Numbered from the stretch's first letter, positions 43,124-53,229 are shown. The stretch: DNA of 64,000 bases from an uncultured Roseburia sp. (GCA_944380515.1 CALWHT010000014.1:57304-121303); one strand, 5' to 3'. Notes: generated by a model from the letters alone, not told the origin. Made by a program: numbers and translations.

Positions 43124-44809
43124 ATGGAGTATATTACGATTGATTCAAAATGTGTGCCGATAGAAGGGGAAAAAAATGTACTGTCGCTGATTCGTAAGGC
43201 CGGCATCGACCTGCCTACCTTCTGCTATCACTCCGAGCTTTCCATTTACGGGGCATGCCGGATGTGCGTGGTAGAGGACGAGCGGGGGCGTGTATTTGCC
43301 TCCTGCTCGGAGCAGCCGAGACCGGGGATGGTGATTTACACAAACACCAAAAAAATCCAGAAGTACAGACGCTTAATCATAGAGCTGCTGTTGTCATCCC
43401 ATTGCCGGGACTGTACCACCTGTCAGAAAAACGGTATGTGCGAGCTACAGGATCTTGCCTACCGTGTGGGAGTGCACGCGGTACGGTTTTTAAATACCAA
43501 AAAACAACAGCCGTTGGATTTAAGCTCGCCGAGTATTGTCCGGGACCCGAATAAATGTATTCTCTGCGGCGATTGTGTCCGCACCTGTGACGAGATTCAG
43601 GGCGTAGGGGCGATTGACTTTGCCAACCGCGGTTCCAGAACAGAGGTCATGCCGGCGTTCAATAAGAAGCTTTCCGAGACGGACTGCGTGGGCTGCGGGC
43701 AGTGCGCGTCGGTATGCCCGACGGCGGCGATTTCCATCAAGACAAATGTCACGCAGGTCTGGGATGCCATCGGGGATAAAAATATCCGCGTGGTTGCGCA
43801 GGTTGCTCCGGCGGTCCGGCTTGCGGTCGGCGACCATTTCGGGATTCCGAAGGGGGAAAATTCTTTCGGAAAGCTGGTAGAGGCGTTGCGCATCATGGGC
43901 TTTGACGAGGTATATGACACCAACTTTGCGGCGGATTTGACAGTCATGGAGGAGTCAAAGGAGTTCCTGGAGCGCCTGGAGTCGGGAGAAAAGCTGCCGT
44001 TGTTTACCTCCTGCTGTCCGGGCTGGGTGAAATACTGCGAGACAAAATATCCGGAATTTGCGGGAAATATCTCCACCTGCCGTTCCCCGCAGGGCATGAT
44101 GTCCGCGGTGATTAAGGAATATTTCAAAGAACGTGACGCCGCGGAGGGGAAACAGACCATGGTCGTATCGATTATGCCCTGTACCGCGAAAAAGGGAGAA
44201 ATCCTGCGCCCTGACAATTATACCGACGGAAGGCAGGACACCGACTGTGTGCTGACGACCGTGGAAATCATCCGTATGATCAAGGAGGTCGGAATCCGCT
44301 TTGAAAAGCTGGCCGGCGAGGCGGCGGATATGCCGTTTTCCATTGCCTCCGGCGGAGGCGCCATTTTCGGGGCGACAGGCGGCGTGACGGAGGCGGTGCT
44401 GCGCCGTCTGATGAGCGAAAAGAATTATAAGACGCTCAATACCATCAGCTTTTCGGGAATCCGCGGAGAGGAAGGCTTAAAAGAAACAACCGTGCAGGTG
44501 GGAGAGCGAGAGGTAAGAATCGCCGTGGTGCACGGGCTGGCGAATGCCGGAAGACTGCTGGATTCCATCAAGGCGGGAGAAAAGACTTATGATTTTGTTG
44601 AGGTCATGGCGTGCCGGAGAGGCTGCATTATGGGCGGCGGACAGCCGGCGCAGGCGGGGCCGCGCACCAGAAGGGGACGCATGGAGGGCATTTACCGGGT
44701 GGATGCCGCTTCGAATATCCGTTTCCCCGACGAAAATCCGATTGTGGAACAGCTTTACGGAGGACTGCTGCAGGGAAAGGAGCACAAGCTTCTGCACAGA
44801 AATATGTAA
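43124..44809 (+). CDS. hydA: [FeFe] hydrogenase catalytic subunit, group A (HydA)
   Basis: A 561-residue enzyme that reduces protons to H2. From the N-terminus: [2Fe-2S] domain (CYHSELSIYGACRMCVVED), a His-ligated [4Fe-4S] site (HCRDCTTCQKNGMCELQ), two [4Fe-4S] ferredoxin clusters (CILCGDCVRTCDEI, CVGCGQCASVCPTAA), then the H-cluster domain. H-cluster motifs are L1 TSCCPGW (about residue 294), L2 MPCTAKKGE (about 350) and L3 EVMACRRGCIMGGGQP (about 492), all with their Cys. ATG 43124 follows AGGAGGGG. With HydC and HydB upstream it fits the trimeric electron-bifurcating type. The maturases HydE, HydF and HydG are not in this window. No clear terminator follows. Confidence 0.96.
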   Translation: MEYITIDSKCVPIEGEKNVLSLIRKAGIDLPTFCYHSELSIYGACRMCVVEDERGRVFASCSEQPRPGMVIYTNTKKIQKYRRLIIELLLSSHCRDCTTCQKNGMCELQDLAYRVGVHAVRFLNTKKQQPLDLSSPSIVRDPNKCILCGDCVRTCDEIQGVGAIDFANRGSRTEVMPAFNKKLSETDCVGCGQCASVCPTAAISIKTNVTQVWDAIGDKNIRVVAQVAPAVRLAVGDHFGIPKGENSFGKLVEALRIMGFDEVYDTNFAADLTVMEESKEFLERLESGEKLPLFTSCCPGWVKYCETKYPEFAGNISTCRSPQGMMSAVIKEYFKERDAAEGKQTMVVSIMPCTAKKGEILRPDNYTDGRQDTDCVLTTVEIIRMIKEVGIRFEKLAGEAADMPFSIASGGGAIFGATGGVTEAVLRRLMSEKNYKTLNTISFSGIRGEEGLKETTVQVGEREVRIAVVHGLANAGRLLDSIKAGEKTYDFVEVMACRRGCIMGGGQPAQAGPRTRRGRMEGIYRVDAASNIRFPDENPIVEQLYGGLLQGKEHKLLHRNM

Positions 44810-44825
44810 AAATTCCCCAAAAAGC

Positions 44826-44854
44826 TTGCATTTTGCGAAATAAAGTGTTAAGGT
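44826..44854 (+). promoter_or_regulatory. Probable promoter of the rimP-nusA-infB operon
   Basis: TTGCAT (44826-44831) and TAAGGT (44849-44854) with an upstream TG and 17-base spacer. It is imperfect at -10 but extended, and lies 146 bases before rimP. Confidence 0.55.
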
Positions 44855-44879
44855 AATAAATGATAACACGATGACTTGG

Positions 44880-44907
44880 TTGAGAGAGGACGAAAGCCCT
44901 CTCTCAA
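44880..44907 (+). ncRNA. Leader hairpin before rimP
   Basis: A perfect 10-bp stem TTGAGAGAGG/CCTCTCTCAA with loop ACGAAAGC, no T-run, in the 5' untranslated region of rimP. It may take part in control of the rimP-nusA operon; its similarity to a described rimP leader motif needs a covariance-model search. Confidence 0.55.
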
Positions 44908-44999
44908 TTCACGTTTAAGGGACTGCGTTATTTTACAGGAGTGAAATTGTGCAGGTTCCGGACAATGAAAACTGAATATGGAAGAAAGAAGGTGTACAC

Positions 45000-45467
45000 A
45001 TGTCAAAGCGCGAAGCATATGAAGCGCGCACCGAGGAACTGATTACCCCCATTTTAGAGCGCATGAATTTTGAGCTGGTAGATGTGGAGTATGTAAAAGA
45101 GGGCGGTACCTGGTATTTGAGAGCTTATATTGACAAGGAGGGCGGCATCACCGTGAACGACTGTGAGGCGGTGGCGCGCGAAATGAATGAGATTTTGGAT
45201 CGGGAGGATTATATTGAGGACTCCTATGTATTTGAGGTGAGCTCGCCGGGACTTGGAAGACCGCTGAAAAAGGAAAAAGATTATGTCCGCAGCATGGGCA
45301 AAGAGGTGGAAATACGCACTTATCGTGCAATCGACCGGGAAAAGGAATTTTACGGCGTTTTATCGGCATATGATGAAACTACCGTGACAATAGAGCAGGA
45401 GGACGGCAAAACGAGGACCTTTGAGCGGTCGGACATTGCGCTTATCCGCCTGGCGTTTGATTTTTGA
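45000..45467 (+). CDS. rimP: Ribosome maturation factor RimP
   Basis: A 155-residue protein for 30S maturation. The N-terminal alpha/beta domain has FELVDVEYVKEGGTWYLRAY and IDKEGGITVNDCEAVAREM; the SPGLGRPLKKEKDYV motif joins it to the SH3-like C-terminal domain. It heads the very conserved rimP-nusA-ylxR-ylxQ-infB-rbfA operon, with nusA 46 bases downstream. Start ATG 45000 follows GAAAGAAGG. Confidence 0.96.
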   Translation: MSKREAYEARTEELITPILERMNFELVDVEYVKEGGTWYLRAYIDKEGGITVNDCEAVAREMNEILDREDYIEDSYVFEVSSPGLGRPLKKEKDYVRSMGKEVEIRTYRAIDREKEFYGVLSAYDETTVTIEQEDGKTRTFERSDIALIRLAFDF

Positions 45468-45513
45468 GTTTACTGTGCGTAATAATAACCATATCAATTA
45501 GGAGGATAAAAAA

Positions 45514-46815
45514 ATGAGTAATAACGAGTTATTAGAAGCGTTAAACATACTGGAGCAGGAGAAGAACATCAGCAAGGAAACACTTCTTGAGGCAATCGAA
45601 AACTCTCTTGTCACGGCATGCAAAAACCATTTCGGCAAATCCGAGAATGTAAAAGTCAACATTGATCCTGAAACCTGTGAATTTCACGTTTTTCAGGAAA
45701 AGACAGTCGTTGAGAGCGTAGAGGATCCGGTGGAGCAGATCAGCCTTGTCAACGCAAAGCTGATTGATTCCAAATACGAGGTGGGTGATATTGTAAATAT
45801 AGAGGTGCAGTCCAAGGAGTTCGGGCGCATCGCGACCCAGAACGCCAAAAACGTTATCCTTCAGAAGATTCGTGAGGAGGAGCGGAAGGTACTTTACGAC
45901 CAGTACTACAGCATGGAAAAGGACGTGGTAACTGGTATTGTACAGCGGTATCTCGGCAGAAATGTCAGCATCAACCTCGGAAAGGTGGATGCCATTTTAA
46001 CGGAGAACGAACAGGTGCGCGGCGAGGTATTTCAGCCCACGGAGCGCATCAAAGTATATATTCTGGAGGTAAAGGCTACTCCGAAGGGGCCGAAGGTGCT
46101 CGTGTCAAGGACACACCCGGAGCTGGTGAAGCGTCTGTTTGAGTCCGAGGTGGCCGAGGTCAGAGAGGGCATTGTAGAGATTAAGGCAATCGCGCGGGAA
46201 GCCGGAAGCAGAACAAAGATTGCGGTCTGGTCGAATGATCCGAATGTAGACCCTGTGGGAGCCTGCGTCGGTATGAACGGAGCCAGGGTCAATGCCATTG
46301 TCAATGAGCTGCGCGGGGAAAAAATCGACATCATTACCTGGAATGAGAATCCGGCAATGCTGATTGAGAATGCGTTAAGCCCGGCAAAGGTAATTTCCGT
46401 TATTGCGGATGCGGAAGAAAAATCCGCAAAGGTTGTGGTGCCGGATTACCAGCTTTCACTGGCAATCGGCAAGGAAGGGCAGAATGCAAGGCTTGCGGCC
46501 CGCCTGACAGGATTTAAGATTGATATTAAGAGCGAGACCCAGGCAAGAGAGACCGGCGATTTCCTCGACTACGAAAACGAATATGAGGATGACTACTACG
46601 ACGAGGAAGGTTACGCGGAGGACGATGAACTCTATGCGGACGGAGAGGACTATGCGGAGGACGGAGCCTATGTGAGCGACGAGGGCTACGCCCAGGAAGG
46701 CGAGACCTATGCGGACGGAGAGGATTACGCGGAAGAAGGCGAGACCTGTGCGGACGGAGAGGATTATGCCGAAGAGGACGAAAACTATGCGGACAACGGC
46801 TCCGATAAAGAATAA
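45514..46815 (+). CDS. nusA: Transcription termination/antitermination factor NusA with acidic Tyr-rich tail
   Basis: NusA binds RNA polymerase and nascent RNA to modulate pausing, termination and antitermination. The 433 residues hold an N-terminal polymerase-binding domain (1-130), an S1 domain (about 135-200), and two KH domains (about 200-345; VGACVGMNGARVNAIVNELR, SLAIGKEGQNARLAARLTGF). The last 84 residues are unusual: an acidic tail of Asp, Glu, Tyr and Gly with three copies of an ADGEDYAE unit. Canonical Firmicute NusA ends soon after KH2. The tail is in frame and ends 17 bases before ylxR. Confidence 0.96.
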   Translation: MSNNELLEALNILEQEKNISKETLLEAIENSLVTACKNHFGKSENVKVNIDPETCEFHVFQEKTVVESVEDPVEQISLVNAKLIDSKYEVGDIVNIEVQSKEFGRIATQNAKNVILQKIREEERKVLYDQYYSMEKDVVTGIVQRYLGRNVSINLGKVDAILTENEQVRGEVFQPTERIKVYILEVKATPKGPKVLVSRTHPELVKRLFESEVAEVREGIVEIKAIAREAGSRTKIAVWSNDPNVDPVGACVGMNGARVNAIVNELRGEKIDIITWNENPAMLIENALSPAKVISVIADAEEKSAKVVVPDYQLSLAIGKEGQNARLAARLTGFKIDIKSETQARETGDFLDYENEYEDDYYDEEGYAEDDELYADGEDYAEDGAYVSDEGYAQEGETYADGEDYAEEGETCADGEDYAEEDENYADNGSDKE

Positions 46816-46832
46816 GAGGTTGGAGAAAAGCG

Positions 46833-47123
46833 ATGGCAAATAAAAAAATTCCGATGCGCCAGTGTATCGGCTGCCGCGAGATGAAAGCCAAGAAAGATAT
46901 GATACGCGTGCTGAAAACCGCGTCCGCGGAGGATGAAAGCCCGGAAATTATCCTGGATGCCACAGGAAGAAAAAACGGCAGGGGGGCTTATATCTGTCCG
47001 AATCGTGACTGCCTGGATCTGGCAATGAAAAATAAAGGACTGGAACGTTCATTTAAAATGGCAATTTCAAAGGATGTCTATGAAATGCTGGCAAAGGAGA
47101 TGGAACAGCTTGAAACCAGATAG
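46833..47123 (+). CDS. rnpM: YlxR/RnpM family RNA-binding protein
   Basis: A 96-residue YlxR protein with the family motif IPMRQCIGCREMKAKKDMIR (C-x-G-C) and GRGAYICPNRDCLDLA. B. subtilis YlxR (RnpM) binds the RNase P RNA and modulates its activity, so a role in tRNA processing is inferred. It lies between nusA and ylxQ as in most Firmicutes. The four Cys could hold a metal. Confidence 0.93.
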   Translation: MANKKIPMRQCIGCREMKAKKDMIRVLKTASAEDESPEIILDATGRKNGRGAYICPNRDCLDLAMKNKGLERSFKMAISKDVYEMLAKEMEQLETR

Positions 47124-47430
47124 AGTGTTATCGATGCTGGGCATTGCTGCCAAGGCTGGCAGCGTCGCGAGCGGAGAATTTTCAACGGAAAAGGCGGTGA
47201 AGGAAGGAAAAGCATATCTCGTCATTGTGGCGGAAGATGCTTCGGATAATACAAAAAAAATGTTCCGCAATATGACGGAGTTTTATGAGGTGCCGATGTA
47301 TGTTTATTCGGAGAAAGAAACGCTCGGACACTTCATTGGAAAAGAATTCCGCGCATCGCTCGCAGTTACGAATGAGGGGCTTGCGCGTTCAATAGAGGAT
47401 AGATTAAAACAGACAATCACAACTGAATAA
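47110..47430 (+). CDS. ylxQ: YlxQ, L7Ae-family ribosomal-like protein, TTG start
   Basis: A 106-residue L7Ae/L30e-type RNA-binding protein ([38 protein letters not shown]). The start is TTG 47110, 10 bases after AAAGGAG and overlapping ylxR by 14 bases; an upstream ATG at 47074 would read through ylxR with 12 unrelated residues. Family members bind kink-turn RNA. It immediately precedes infB. Confidence 0.9.
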   Translation: MKPDRVLSMLGIAAKAGSVASGEFSTEKAVKEGKAYLVIVAEDASDNTKKMFRNMTEFYEVPMYVYSEKETLGHFIGKEFRASLAVTNEGLARSIEDRLKQTITTE

Positions 47431-47447
47431 TGGAGGAATCAGAATAT

Positions 47448-50447
47448 ATGGCAAAAATGAGAGTTCATGAACTTGCAAGAGAATTAGGAATAGAAAATAA
47501 GCAGATAATAGAACTGCTGAGCACCACGGAGTATGCGGTGAAATCCCACAGCAGCAACATTGACGAGGACGCGCAGAAGCTGGTGCGGCAGAAGCTTGGC
47601 AAACCGGCGAAGGCTCCGGAAAAGAGCGATAAGCCGGAGAGCGAAAAGACGGAAAATGCAAAGTCGGGGAACGCAAAAACACAGCAGGAGCCGGCAAAAA
47701 GCCAGCCGAAGGAGAAAACGGAGGCCGTGCAGAGCGAAAGACCGGCGGCAGGAGCAGGTGCGGCAAACGCTGCGCAGGGACAGCAGAGGCCGGCACAGGC
47801 AAAGCCCCATACGGCGGGCACAAAAGCCGAGGGGGAGCGCCCGAAGAAAAAATCGAGTATTACGGCGGTTTTTAACGCACAGTACAGTAAACAGGGAAGC
47901 GCTCGCGGCGGCAAAAGCAGGCGTCCGGGCGGCGGACAGGGACGCCCGCAGAATGGCGAGCGCCGTCCGGGAGCAGGCGGACAGCGGGGACCGGCTCAGC
48001 CAAGGCCGACAACAGGCTATGATGTGAGAAAGGCGTTCGAGCGCGCGATTAACCCGGAAGCGGCAAAGGCGGCTGAGGAGGCGGAACGGCTTGCGGCGGC
48101 AAAGGCGGCTGAGCTTAAGGCGCAGCAGCAGGAAAAAGCGGAGGAAGTGCGCAAAGCGGCGGAGACGGTGCAAAAGCCGAGGGAGAACGTATACGAAAAT
48201 GTATATGCGCAGAATCCAGAATATCGTCCGCAGAACAACGAGCGGCGCACGCAGGGCGGAGAGCGCAGGACATCCGGCGGTCGTCCGCAGGGCGAGAGAC
48301 CGGCGAGAAACGGCGGCGCAGGCCGCGGAGGCGACAGGCAGCAGCGTCCTTACGGCGAGAGAGGCGGCAGAGGCGATGGGAGCCAGAGAGTTTATCAGAA
48401 CGGAAAGCCGAATCAAAACAATAACAGAGGCAATTCGTATCGCGGCAGGGAATCCGGTTCCGGCAGGCTGGAGCGCGAAATTGACCGCTTTAACAAAGAG
48501 AGCGCAGCGGCAGCACCGGATGAGATTCGCGGAAAAGAGTCGAGGGAGCGCGACAAGGACAGAAACAAGAGCGCGAAACAGAGGAACGATTACGATCCGT
48601 TGGGCGGAAAGAAGCAGGAGCGCTTTATCAACCTGGAAAAGAACGGCGGCAGAAAGAAACCGCAGCAGCCGCAGCAAAAGCAGGAGGAGGAAGTAATCCG
48701 TACCCTGGTGCTTCCCGAGAAGCTTACCATCAAAGAGCTTGCGGATAAAATGAAGGTTCAGCCGTCCGTGATTGTAAAGAAGCTGTTCCTGAAAGGAACC
48801 ATGGTTACAGTGAATCAGGAAGTGGATTATGACACGGCGGAGGAAATCGCACTGGAATTCAACTGCATCTGCGAGCCGGAGGAGAAAATCGACGTGATTG
48901 CCGAGCTGCTGAAAGAGGAGGATGACCCGGAGGATACCTTAGTGCCGCGTCCGCCGGTAGTCTGTGTCATGGGTCACGTTGACCATGGTAAGACATCTCT
49001 TTTGGATGCTATCCGCTCAACCCGTGTGACGGACAAAGAGGCGGGCGGAATCACGCAGCATATCGGTGCTTCCGTGGTGTCCATCAACGGACAGAATATT
49101 ACCTTCCTGGATACACCGGGACATGAGGCGTTTACGGCAATGCGTATGCGAGGAGCCAACTCCACGGATATTGCAATCCTTGTGGTTGCGGCCGACGACG
49201 GTGTGATGCCCCAGACGGTGGAGGCAATCAACCATGCCAAGGCTGCGGGCGTGGAAATCATTGTTGCAATTAATAAGATTGATAAACCGAGCGCGAATAT
49301 TGAGCGTGTAAAGCAGGAGCTTTCCGAGTATGAACTGATTCCCGAGGACTGGGGCGGAAGTACAATTTTCTGTCCGGTGTCCGCACATACGAAGGAAGGA
49401 ATTGACAATCTGCTGGAAATGATTCTTCTGACGGCAGAGGTGCTTGAATTAAAGGCAAATCCGAAGCGGAATGCGAGAGGACTTGTAATCGAGGCGCAGC
49501 TTGACAAAGGACGCGGCGCGGTGGCAACCGTTCTGGTGCAGAAGGGTACCTTAAAGGTAGGTCAGCCGATTGCCTGCGGAAGCTGCCACGGCAAGGTGCG
49601 TGCGATGATTGACGACCAGGGCAGGAGAGTCAAGGAGGCAGGACCGTCCATGCCGGTTGAGATATTGGGACTGTCCGCGGTTCCGGAGGCAGGGGAGACC
49701 TTTGTCGCAATGGATACGGAAAAAGAGGCGAGAGCATTTGCGGAAACTTATATTTCCGAGGGTAAAAACCGCCTGATTGAAGATACTAAGGCTAAGATGT
49801 CTCTGGACGATTTGTTCTCGCAGATTCAGTCCGGCAATGTAAAAGAGCTGGATATTATTGTAAAAGCAGACGTCCAGGGTTCTGTGGAGGCGGTAAGACA
49901 GAGCCTTGTTAAGCTTTCCAACGAGGAAGTGGTTGTGAAGGTGATTCACGGCGGTGTGGGAGCCATCAACGAGTCTGATGTCAGTCTGGCATCCGCTTCC
50001 AATGCAATCATCATCGGTTTCAATGTCCGTCCGGACCCGACCGCGAAGGTGACCGCAGACAAGGAGAATGTAGACATCCGTCTTTACAAGGTAATCTACA
50101 ATGCGATTGAGGATGTGGAAGCGGCAATGAAGGGCATGCTGGACCCGATTTTCGAAGAAAAGGTGCTCGGCCATGCGGAGGTGCGCCAGATATTCAAATC
50201 GTCCGGCGTCGGCAATATCGCGGGCTCCTATGTGCTTGACGGTGTCTTCCAGAGAGGCTGCAAGGTGCGTATTTCCCGCGCCGGGGAGCAGATTTTTGAG
50301 GGCGCTCTTGCCTCCTTAAAGCGTTTTAAGGATGACGTGAAGGAAGTAAAGGCAGGCTACGAATGCGGTCTTGTATTTGAAGGCTTCGGGGATATTGAGG
50401 AGCTTGATATTGTGGAGGCTTACACGATGGTCGAGGTGCCGAGGTAA
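47448..50447 (+). CDS. infB: Translation initiation factor IF-2
   Basis: A 999-residue GTPase that brings initiator tRNA to the 30S P site and promotes subunit joining. Residues 1-50 are the IF2N subdomain ([20 protein letters not shown]). Residues about 60-415 are a low-complexity region rich in Lys, Arg, Gln, Ala and Gly, typical of clostridial IF-2, and a second IF2N-like module ([20 protein letters not shown]) lies at about 425-490. The G domain begins near 504 with [17 protein letters not shown] (G1) and has DTPGHEAF (G3) and NKIDKP (G4). Domains II-IV follow. ATG 47448 is chosen because GGAGG lies before it; ATG 47430 has no ribosome site. Confidence 0.97.
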   Translation: MAKMRVHELARELGIENKQIIELLSTTEYAVKSHSSNIDEDAQKLVRQKLGKPAKAPEKSDKPESEKTENAKSGNAKTQQEPAKSQPKEKTEAVQSERPAAGAGAANAAQGQQRPAQAKPHTAGTKAEGERPKKKSSITAVFNAQYSKQGSARGGKSRRPGGGQGRPQNGERRPGAGGQRGPAQPRPTTGYDVRKAFERAINPEAAKAAEEAERLAAAKAAELKAQQQEKAEEVRKAAETVQKPRENVYENVYAQNPEYRPQNNERRTQGGERRTSGGRPQGERPARNGGAGRGGDRQQRPYGERGGRGDGSQRVYQNGKPNQNNNRGNSYRGRESGSGRLEREIDRFNKESAAAAPDEIRGKESRERDKDRNKSAKQRNDYDPLGGKKQERFINLEKNGGRKKPQQPQQKQEEEVIRTLVLPEKLTIKELADKMKVQPSVIVKKLFLKGTMVTVNQEVDYDTAEEIALEFNCICEPEEKIDVIAELLKEEDDPEDTLVPRPPVVCVMGHVDHGKTSLLDAIRSTRVTDKEAGGITQHIGASVVSINGQNITFLDTPGHEAFTAMRMRGANSTDIAILVVAADDGVMPQTVEAINHAKAAGVEIIVAINKIDKPSANIERVKQELSEYELIPEDWGGSTIFCPVSAHTKEGIDNLLEMILLTAEVLELKANPKRNARGLVIEAQLDKGRGAVATVLVQKGTLKVGQPIACGSCHGKVRAMIDDQGRRVKEAGPSMPVEILGLSAVPEAGETFVAMDTEKEARAFAETYISEGKNRLIEDTKAKMSLDDLFSQIQSGNVKELDIIVKADVQGSVEAVRQSLVKLSNEEVVVKVIHGGVGAINESDVSLASASNAIIIGFNVRPDPTAKVTADKENVDIRLYKVIYNAIEDVEAAMKGMLDPIFEEKVLGHAEVRQIFKSSGVGNIAGSYVLDGVFQRGCKVRISRAGEQIFEGALASLKRFKDDVKEVKAGYECGLVFEGFGDIEELDIVEAYTMVEVPR

Positions 50448-50464
50448 AGTAAAAAAGGCAGACG

Positions 50465-50483
50465 CCCGGCGGGGGACGCCGGG
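50465..50483 (+). other. GC-rich hairpin between infB and rbfA
   Basis: A perfect 7-bp stem CCCGGCG/CGCCGGG with loop GGGGA, no T-tract. It may stabilise or separate the infB message within the operon. Confidence 0.55.
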
Positions 50484-50510
50484 AGAAAGCCATCCTGAAT
50501 GGAGACAGAA

Positions 50511-50897
50511 ATGAGAAAAAACAGCATCAAAAATACAAGAATCAACGGCGAGGTACAGCGCGAGCTGTCCAATATTATACGTGGGGAAATCAAGGACCCC
50601 AGGATTCACGAGCTCACCAGTGTGGTGGCGGTGGAGGTAGCGCCCGATTTAAAGACCTGCAAGGCCTATATCAGCGTGCTGGGGGATGAGGAAGCCCAGA
50701 AAGACACGCTGGCGGGCTTAAAAAGTGCGGAGGGCTTTATCCGTACCCGTCTGGCAAAGACGATCAATCTGAGGAACACGCCGGAAATCCGGTTTGTGCT
50801 CGACCAGTCGATTGAATACGGCGTGAGAATGTCAAAAATGATTGACGACATTACCAGAGATACCCATGCGGATGACAGTATGGAAACAGAGGAATAA
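50511..50897 (+). CDS. rbfA: Ribosome-binding factor A
   Basis: A 128-residue KH-type protein that aids 16S 5'-end maturation and cold adaptation. The motif RINGEVQRELSNIIRGEIKD and AYISVLGDEE with the C-terminal IRFVLDQSIEYGVRMSKMID are typical. ATG 50511 lies 6 bases after GGAG and gives the family start MRKNSIKNTRI; ATG 50499 is without a site. A short acidic tail precedes nrnA by 6 bases. Confidence 0.96.
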   Translation: MRKNSIKNTRINGEVQRELSNIIRGEIKDPRIHELTSVVAVEVAPDLKTCKAYISVLGDEEAQKDTLAGLKSAEGFIRTRLAKTINLRNTPEIRFVLDQSIEYGVRMSKMIDDITRDTHADDSMETEE

Positions 50898-50903
50898 AGG
50901 CGT

Positions 50904-51857
50904 ATGACAAATCTGGATATATTTCTGGCCGAGGCGGATACGGTAGGCGTTGCTGGGCACATCCGCCCCGACGGCGACTGTGTCGGATCCTGCCTGGCTA
51001 CCTACAATTATATAAAAACCTATTATCCGCATATACGTGTGGATTTATATTTAGAGCCGATACCGAATATTTTTAAATTTCTGACGCGCTCCGGGGAAAT
51101 CAAAAACGAATGTCCCGACGGCCTGTGCTATGATTTATTTATCGCGCAGGACTGCGGAGACGCCGGGCGGCTCGGCGATGCGGCGAAATATTTTCGGACG
51201 GCAAAAAAGACAATCTGCATCGACCACCATGTCAGCAATCAGAGCTTTGCGGACGAAAATTATATTTTTCCGGAGGCGAGTTCCACTTCCGAGCTGATTT
51301 TTGACCTGATTCCCGGCGAACGGCTGAACAAAGCGATTGCAGAATGTATTTACACGGGAATCATTCATGACACCGGGGTATTTCAGTATTCCTGTACGTC
51401 TCCGCACACGATGGAGGCTGCCGGGCGGCTGATGCAGCTCGGAATTGATTTCCCGGGAATTGTGGAGCGGACTTTTTTTGCCAAAACCTATAATCAAAAC
51501 AGGATTATGGGGCTTGCGCTTTTAAAGAGCAGGCTGCATTTGGGAGGGAAATGCATTTCCAGCGTGATTACAGCCGCGGAGATGCAGGAGTATGACGTGC
51601 TTCCGAAGCACCTGGACGGCATTGTCAGCCAGCTGCGGGTGACAAAGGATGCGGAGGCGGCGATTTTTCTCTATGAGACGGAAGACGGAGCCTTTAAAGT
51701 CAGCACCCGTTCCTCAAACGGTGTGGATGTGGCGAAAATCGCGGTGGGACACGGCGGCGGCGGACACGTTCGGGCGGCCGGTTTTTCTATGACGGGAAAT
51801 GCGGATGAAATCGTGGAAGGCATTGTTGCGGAGATAGCGGAGCAGCTTTGCGGCTGA
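50904..51857 (+). CDS. nrnA: Bifunctional oligoribonuclease and PAP phosphatase NrnA
   Basis: A 317-residue DHH/DHHA1 phosphoesterase that degrades short RNA oligomers and dephosphorylates pAp. Motifs: VAGHIRPDGDCVGSCLA, QDCGD, IDHHVSNQ (DHH), TGIIHDTGVFQY, and the DHHA1 signature GHGGGGHVRAAGFS near the C-terminus. All metal ligands are visible. It is commonly part of the rbfA-truB neighbourhood in Firmicutes, as here. Confidence 0.96.
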   Translation: MTNLDIFLAEADTVGVAGHIRPDGDCVGSCLATYNYIKTYYPHIRVDLYLEPIPNIFKFLTRSGEIKNECPDGLCYDLFIAQDCGDAGRLGDAAKYFRTAKKTICIDHHVSNQSFADENYIFPEASSTSELIFDLIPGERLNKAIAECIYTGIIHDTGVFQYSCTSPHTMEAAGRLMQLGIDFPGIVERTFFAKTYNQNRIMGLALLKSRLHLGGKCISSVITAAEMQEYDVLPKHLDGIVSQLRVTKDAEAAIFLYETEDGAFKVSTRSSNGVDVAKIAVGHGGGGHVRAAGFSMTGNADEIVEGIVAEIAEQLCG

Positions 51858-51939
51858 CGGCTCATTGTGACGGAGGGACATAAACGTCCTGAAACTGTGT
51901 TCTTCGCTGTGAAAAATGCTTCGGAATGAGGACTCGTAT

Positions 51940-53196
51940 ATGAATCGAATATCTTATATGGTGGCGGTTCCCGCGGACGAAACGGAGACCGCCTGCTTCA
52001 CAATTCTGACAGAGCGGCTTGCGCGCGTGGAGGGTGTTACCGTTTTTGGGACAAAGACAGAGGAGGGAGCACTTTCCTTTGAACTGTCTTATGACGGCGC
52101 ACTGTATTGCGGGAGCTTATATCCTGAGGACATAGAGCTTCCGGAGCTGTTCCGGGCGCAGCATCTTTTTCCGGATGTGGATATTGCCGCGATTGAGGCA
52201 TGCAGGACGGGGCTTGGCATGGAACTGGAATTTACGGATAATGCGCTCGCCTCCTACCATCTTCAGTTAAAGCTCTTTCGCGCATTGCTTTCGGCAGGAT
52301 TTTTGGCGGTGATTGATTTTTCTGCCGAAAAGATACTTTCGGGGAGCTGGGCGGCGCTTGCCGCGGACTCCCATGTGCCGCCCGCCCCGCGCTATCTTTA
52401 CACGGTACAGGCAGTCCTGGGGGAGGACGGACAGGTATGGCTCCATTCACACGGGCTGAATCGCTGTAATGTACCGGAGCTTGAGGTGCTCGGCTCCACA
52501 AAAGAAAATTATGAGCAGCATTATTATGTCATAGAAACAATGGCAAACCGGCTGCTGGAGCGCGGGGAGCCGCTTGCTCCGGGAGAACCGCTGTTTTTGG
52601 CGAGACTGTCGGAAGAGGCGGTTTTGGTGACGACACTTCTGCCGTGGGAGGAAGCCGTGCATCTTTACGATGAGGACATACTAGGAGGCGGGGACGACCG
52701 GCAGGACGGTCATAACGAGGATACAAGCTGTATCTTTACATACCCTTCCGAGGAAGACCTGGAAAAAAGGCAGATATGTCCGCTGACAGTCTACGACAAG
52801 CTGCTGTCGGAAAATCCCGTCTACATGATAAGTACGGCGGAGACGGAGCGGATGAAGGCGCTTGCGCAGGAGAGGATTGCTTATGTGAAACGCATGGCGG
52901 GCTGTGAGGGTGTGAAAATTCTGGTAAAGCTCGGGCTTTTGGTGGACGAGGAGTACAATTCCGACGGTTCCGAGCGGGAGCATATCTGGTTTGAGCTGAA
53001 GGCCATTTCGGATTTGAAGGTTACGGCGGAGCTGACGCAGGAGCCTTATTACATTGCCGGGCTTCATACGGGGGATGTCGGTGAGTATTCGCTGGATATG
53101 ATAACGGACTGGATTATTTTTATGCCGGAAATGCGGATTACGCCGGATGACGTATATCTGCTGGCACCGCAGTTTTCCTGCGGCATACAGTCCTGA
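51940..53196 (+). CDS. DUF4026-type protein of unknown function inserted in the infB operon
   Basis: A 418-residue cytoplasmic protein begun at ATG 51940, 8 bases after GAGG; an earlier ATG at 51916 has no site. It has no signal peptide. The N-terminal half is predicted alpha/beta with motifs such as LYCGSLYPEDIELPELFR; the last 110 residues (EHIWFELKAISDLKVTAELT then DWIIFMPEMRITPDDVYLLA) resemble DUF2314-like modules found in DUF4026 proteins. The function of this family is unknown. It sits between nrnA and truB, a place normally without a gene, and appears co-transcribed with them (33 bases before truB). Confidence 0.75.
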   Translation: MNRISYMVAVPADETETACFTILTERLARVEGVTVFGTKTEEGALSFELSYDGALYCGSLYPEDIELPELFRAQHLFPDVDIAAIEACRTGLGMELEFTDNALASYHLQLKLFRALLSAGFLAVIDFSAEKILSGSWAALAADSHVPPAPRYLYTVQAVLGEDGQVWLHSHGLNRCNVPELEVLGSTKENYEQHYYVIETMANRLLERGEPLAPGEPLFLARLSEEAVLVTTLLPWEEAVHLYDEDILGGGDDRQDGHNEDTSCIFTYPSEEDLEKRQICPLTVYDKLLSENPVYMISTAETERMKALAQERIAYVKRMAGCEGVKILVKLGLLVDEEYNSDGSEREHIWFELKAISDLKVTAELTQEPYYIAGLHTGDVGEYSLDMITDWIIFMPEMRITPDDVYLLAPQFSCGIQS

Positions 53197-53229
53197 TAAA
53201 TACGGCGGCGGGACAGGCAGGGAAACATC

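Noticed and set aside
44810-44999. Terminator or riboswitch before rimP
   Set aside because: The hairpin has no T-tract and the sequence fits no riboswitch class I know; kept only as a leader hairpin.
47484-48677. 397-codon frame on the minus strand within infB
   Set aside because: It mirrors the low-complexity, GC-rich linker of IF-2, is very Leu/Arg-rich, and has no ribosome site or homology that I can see.
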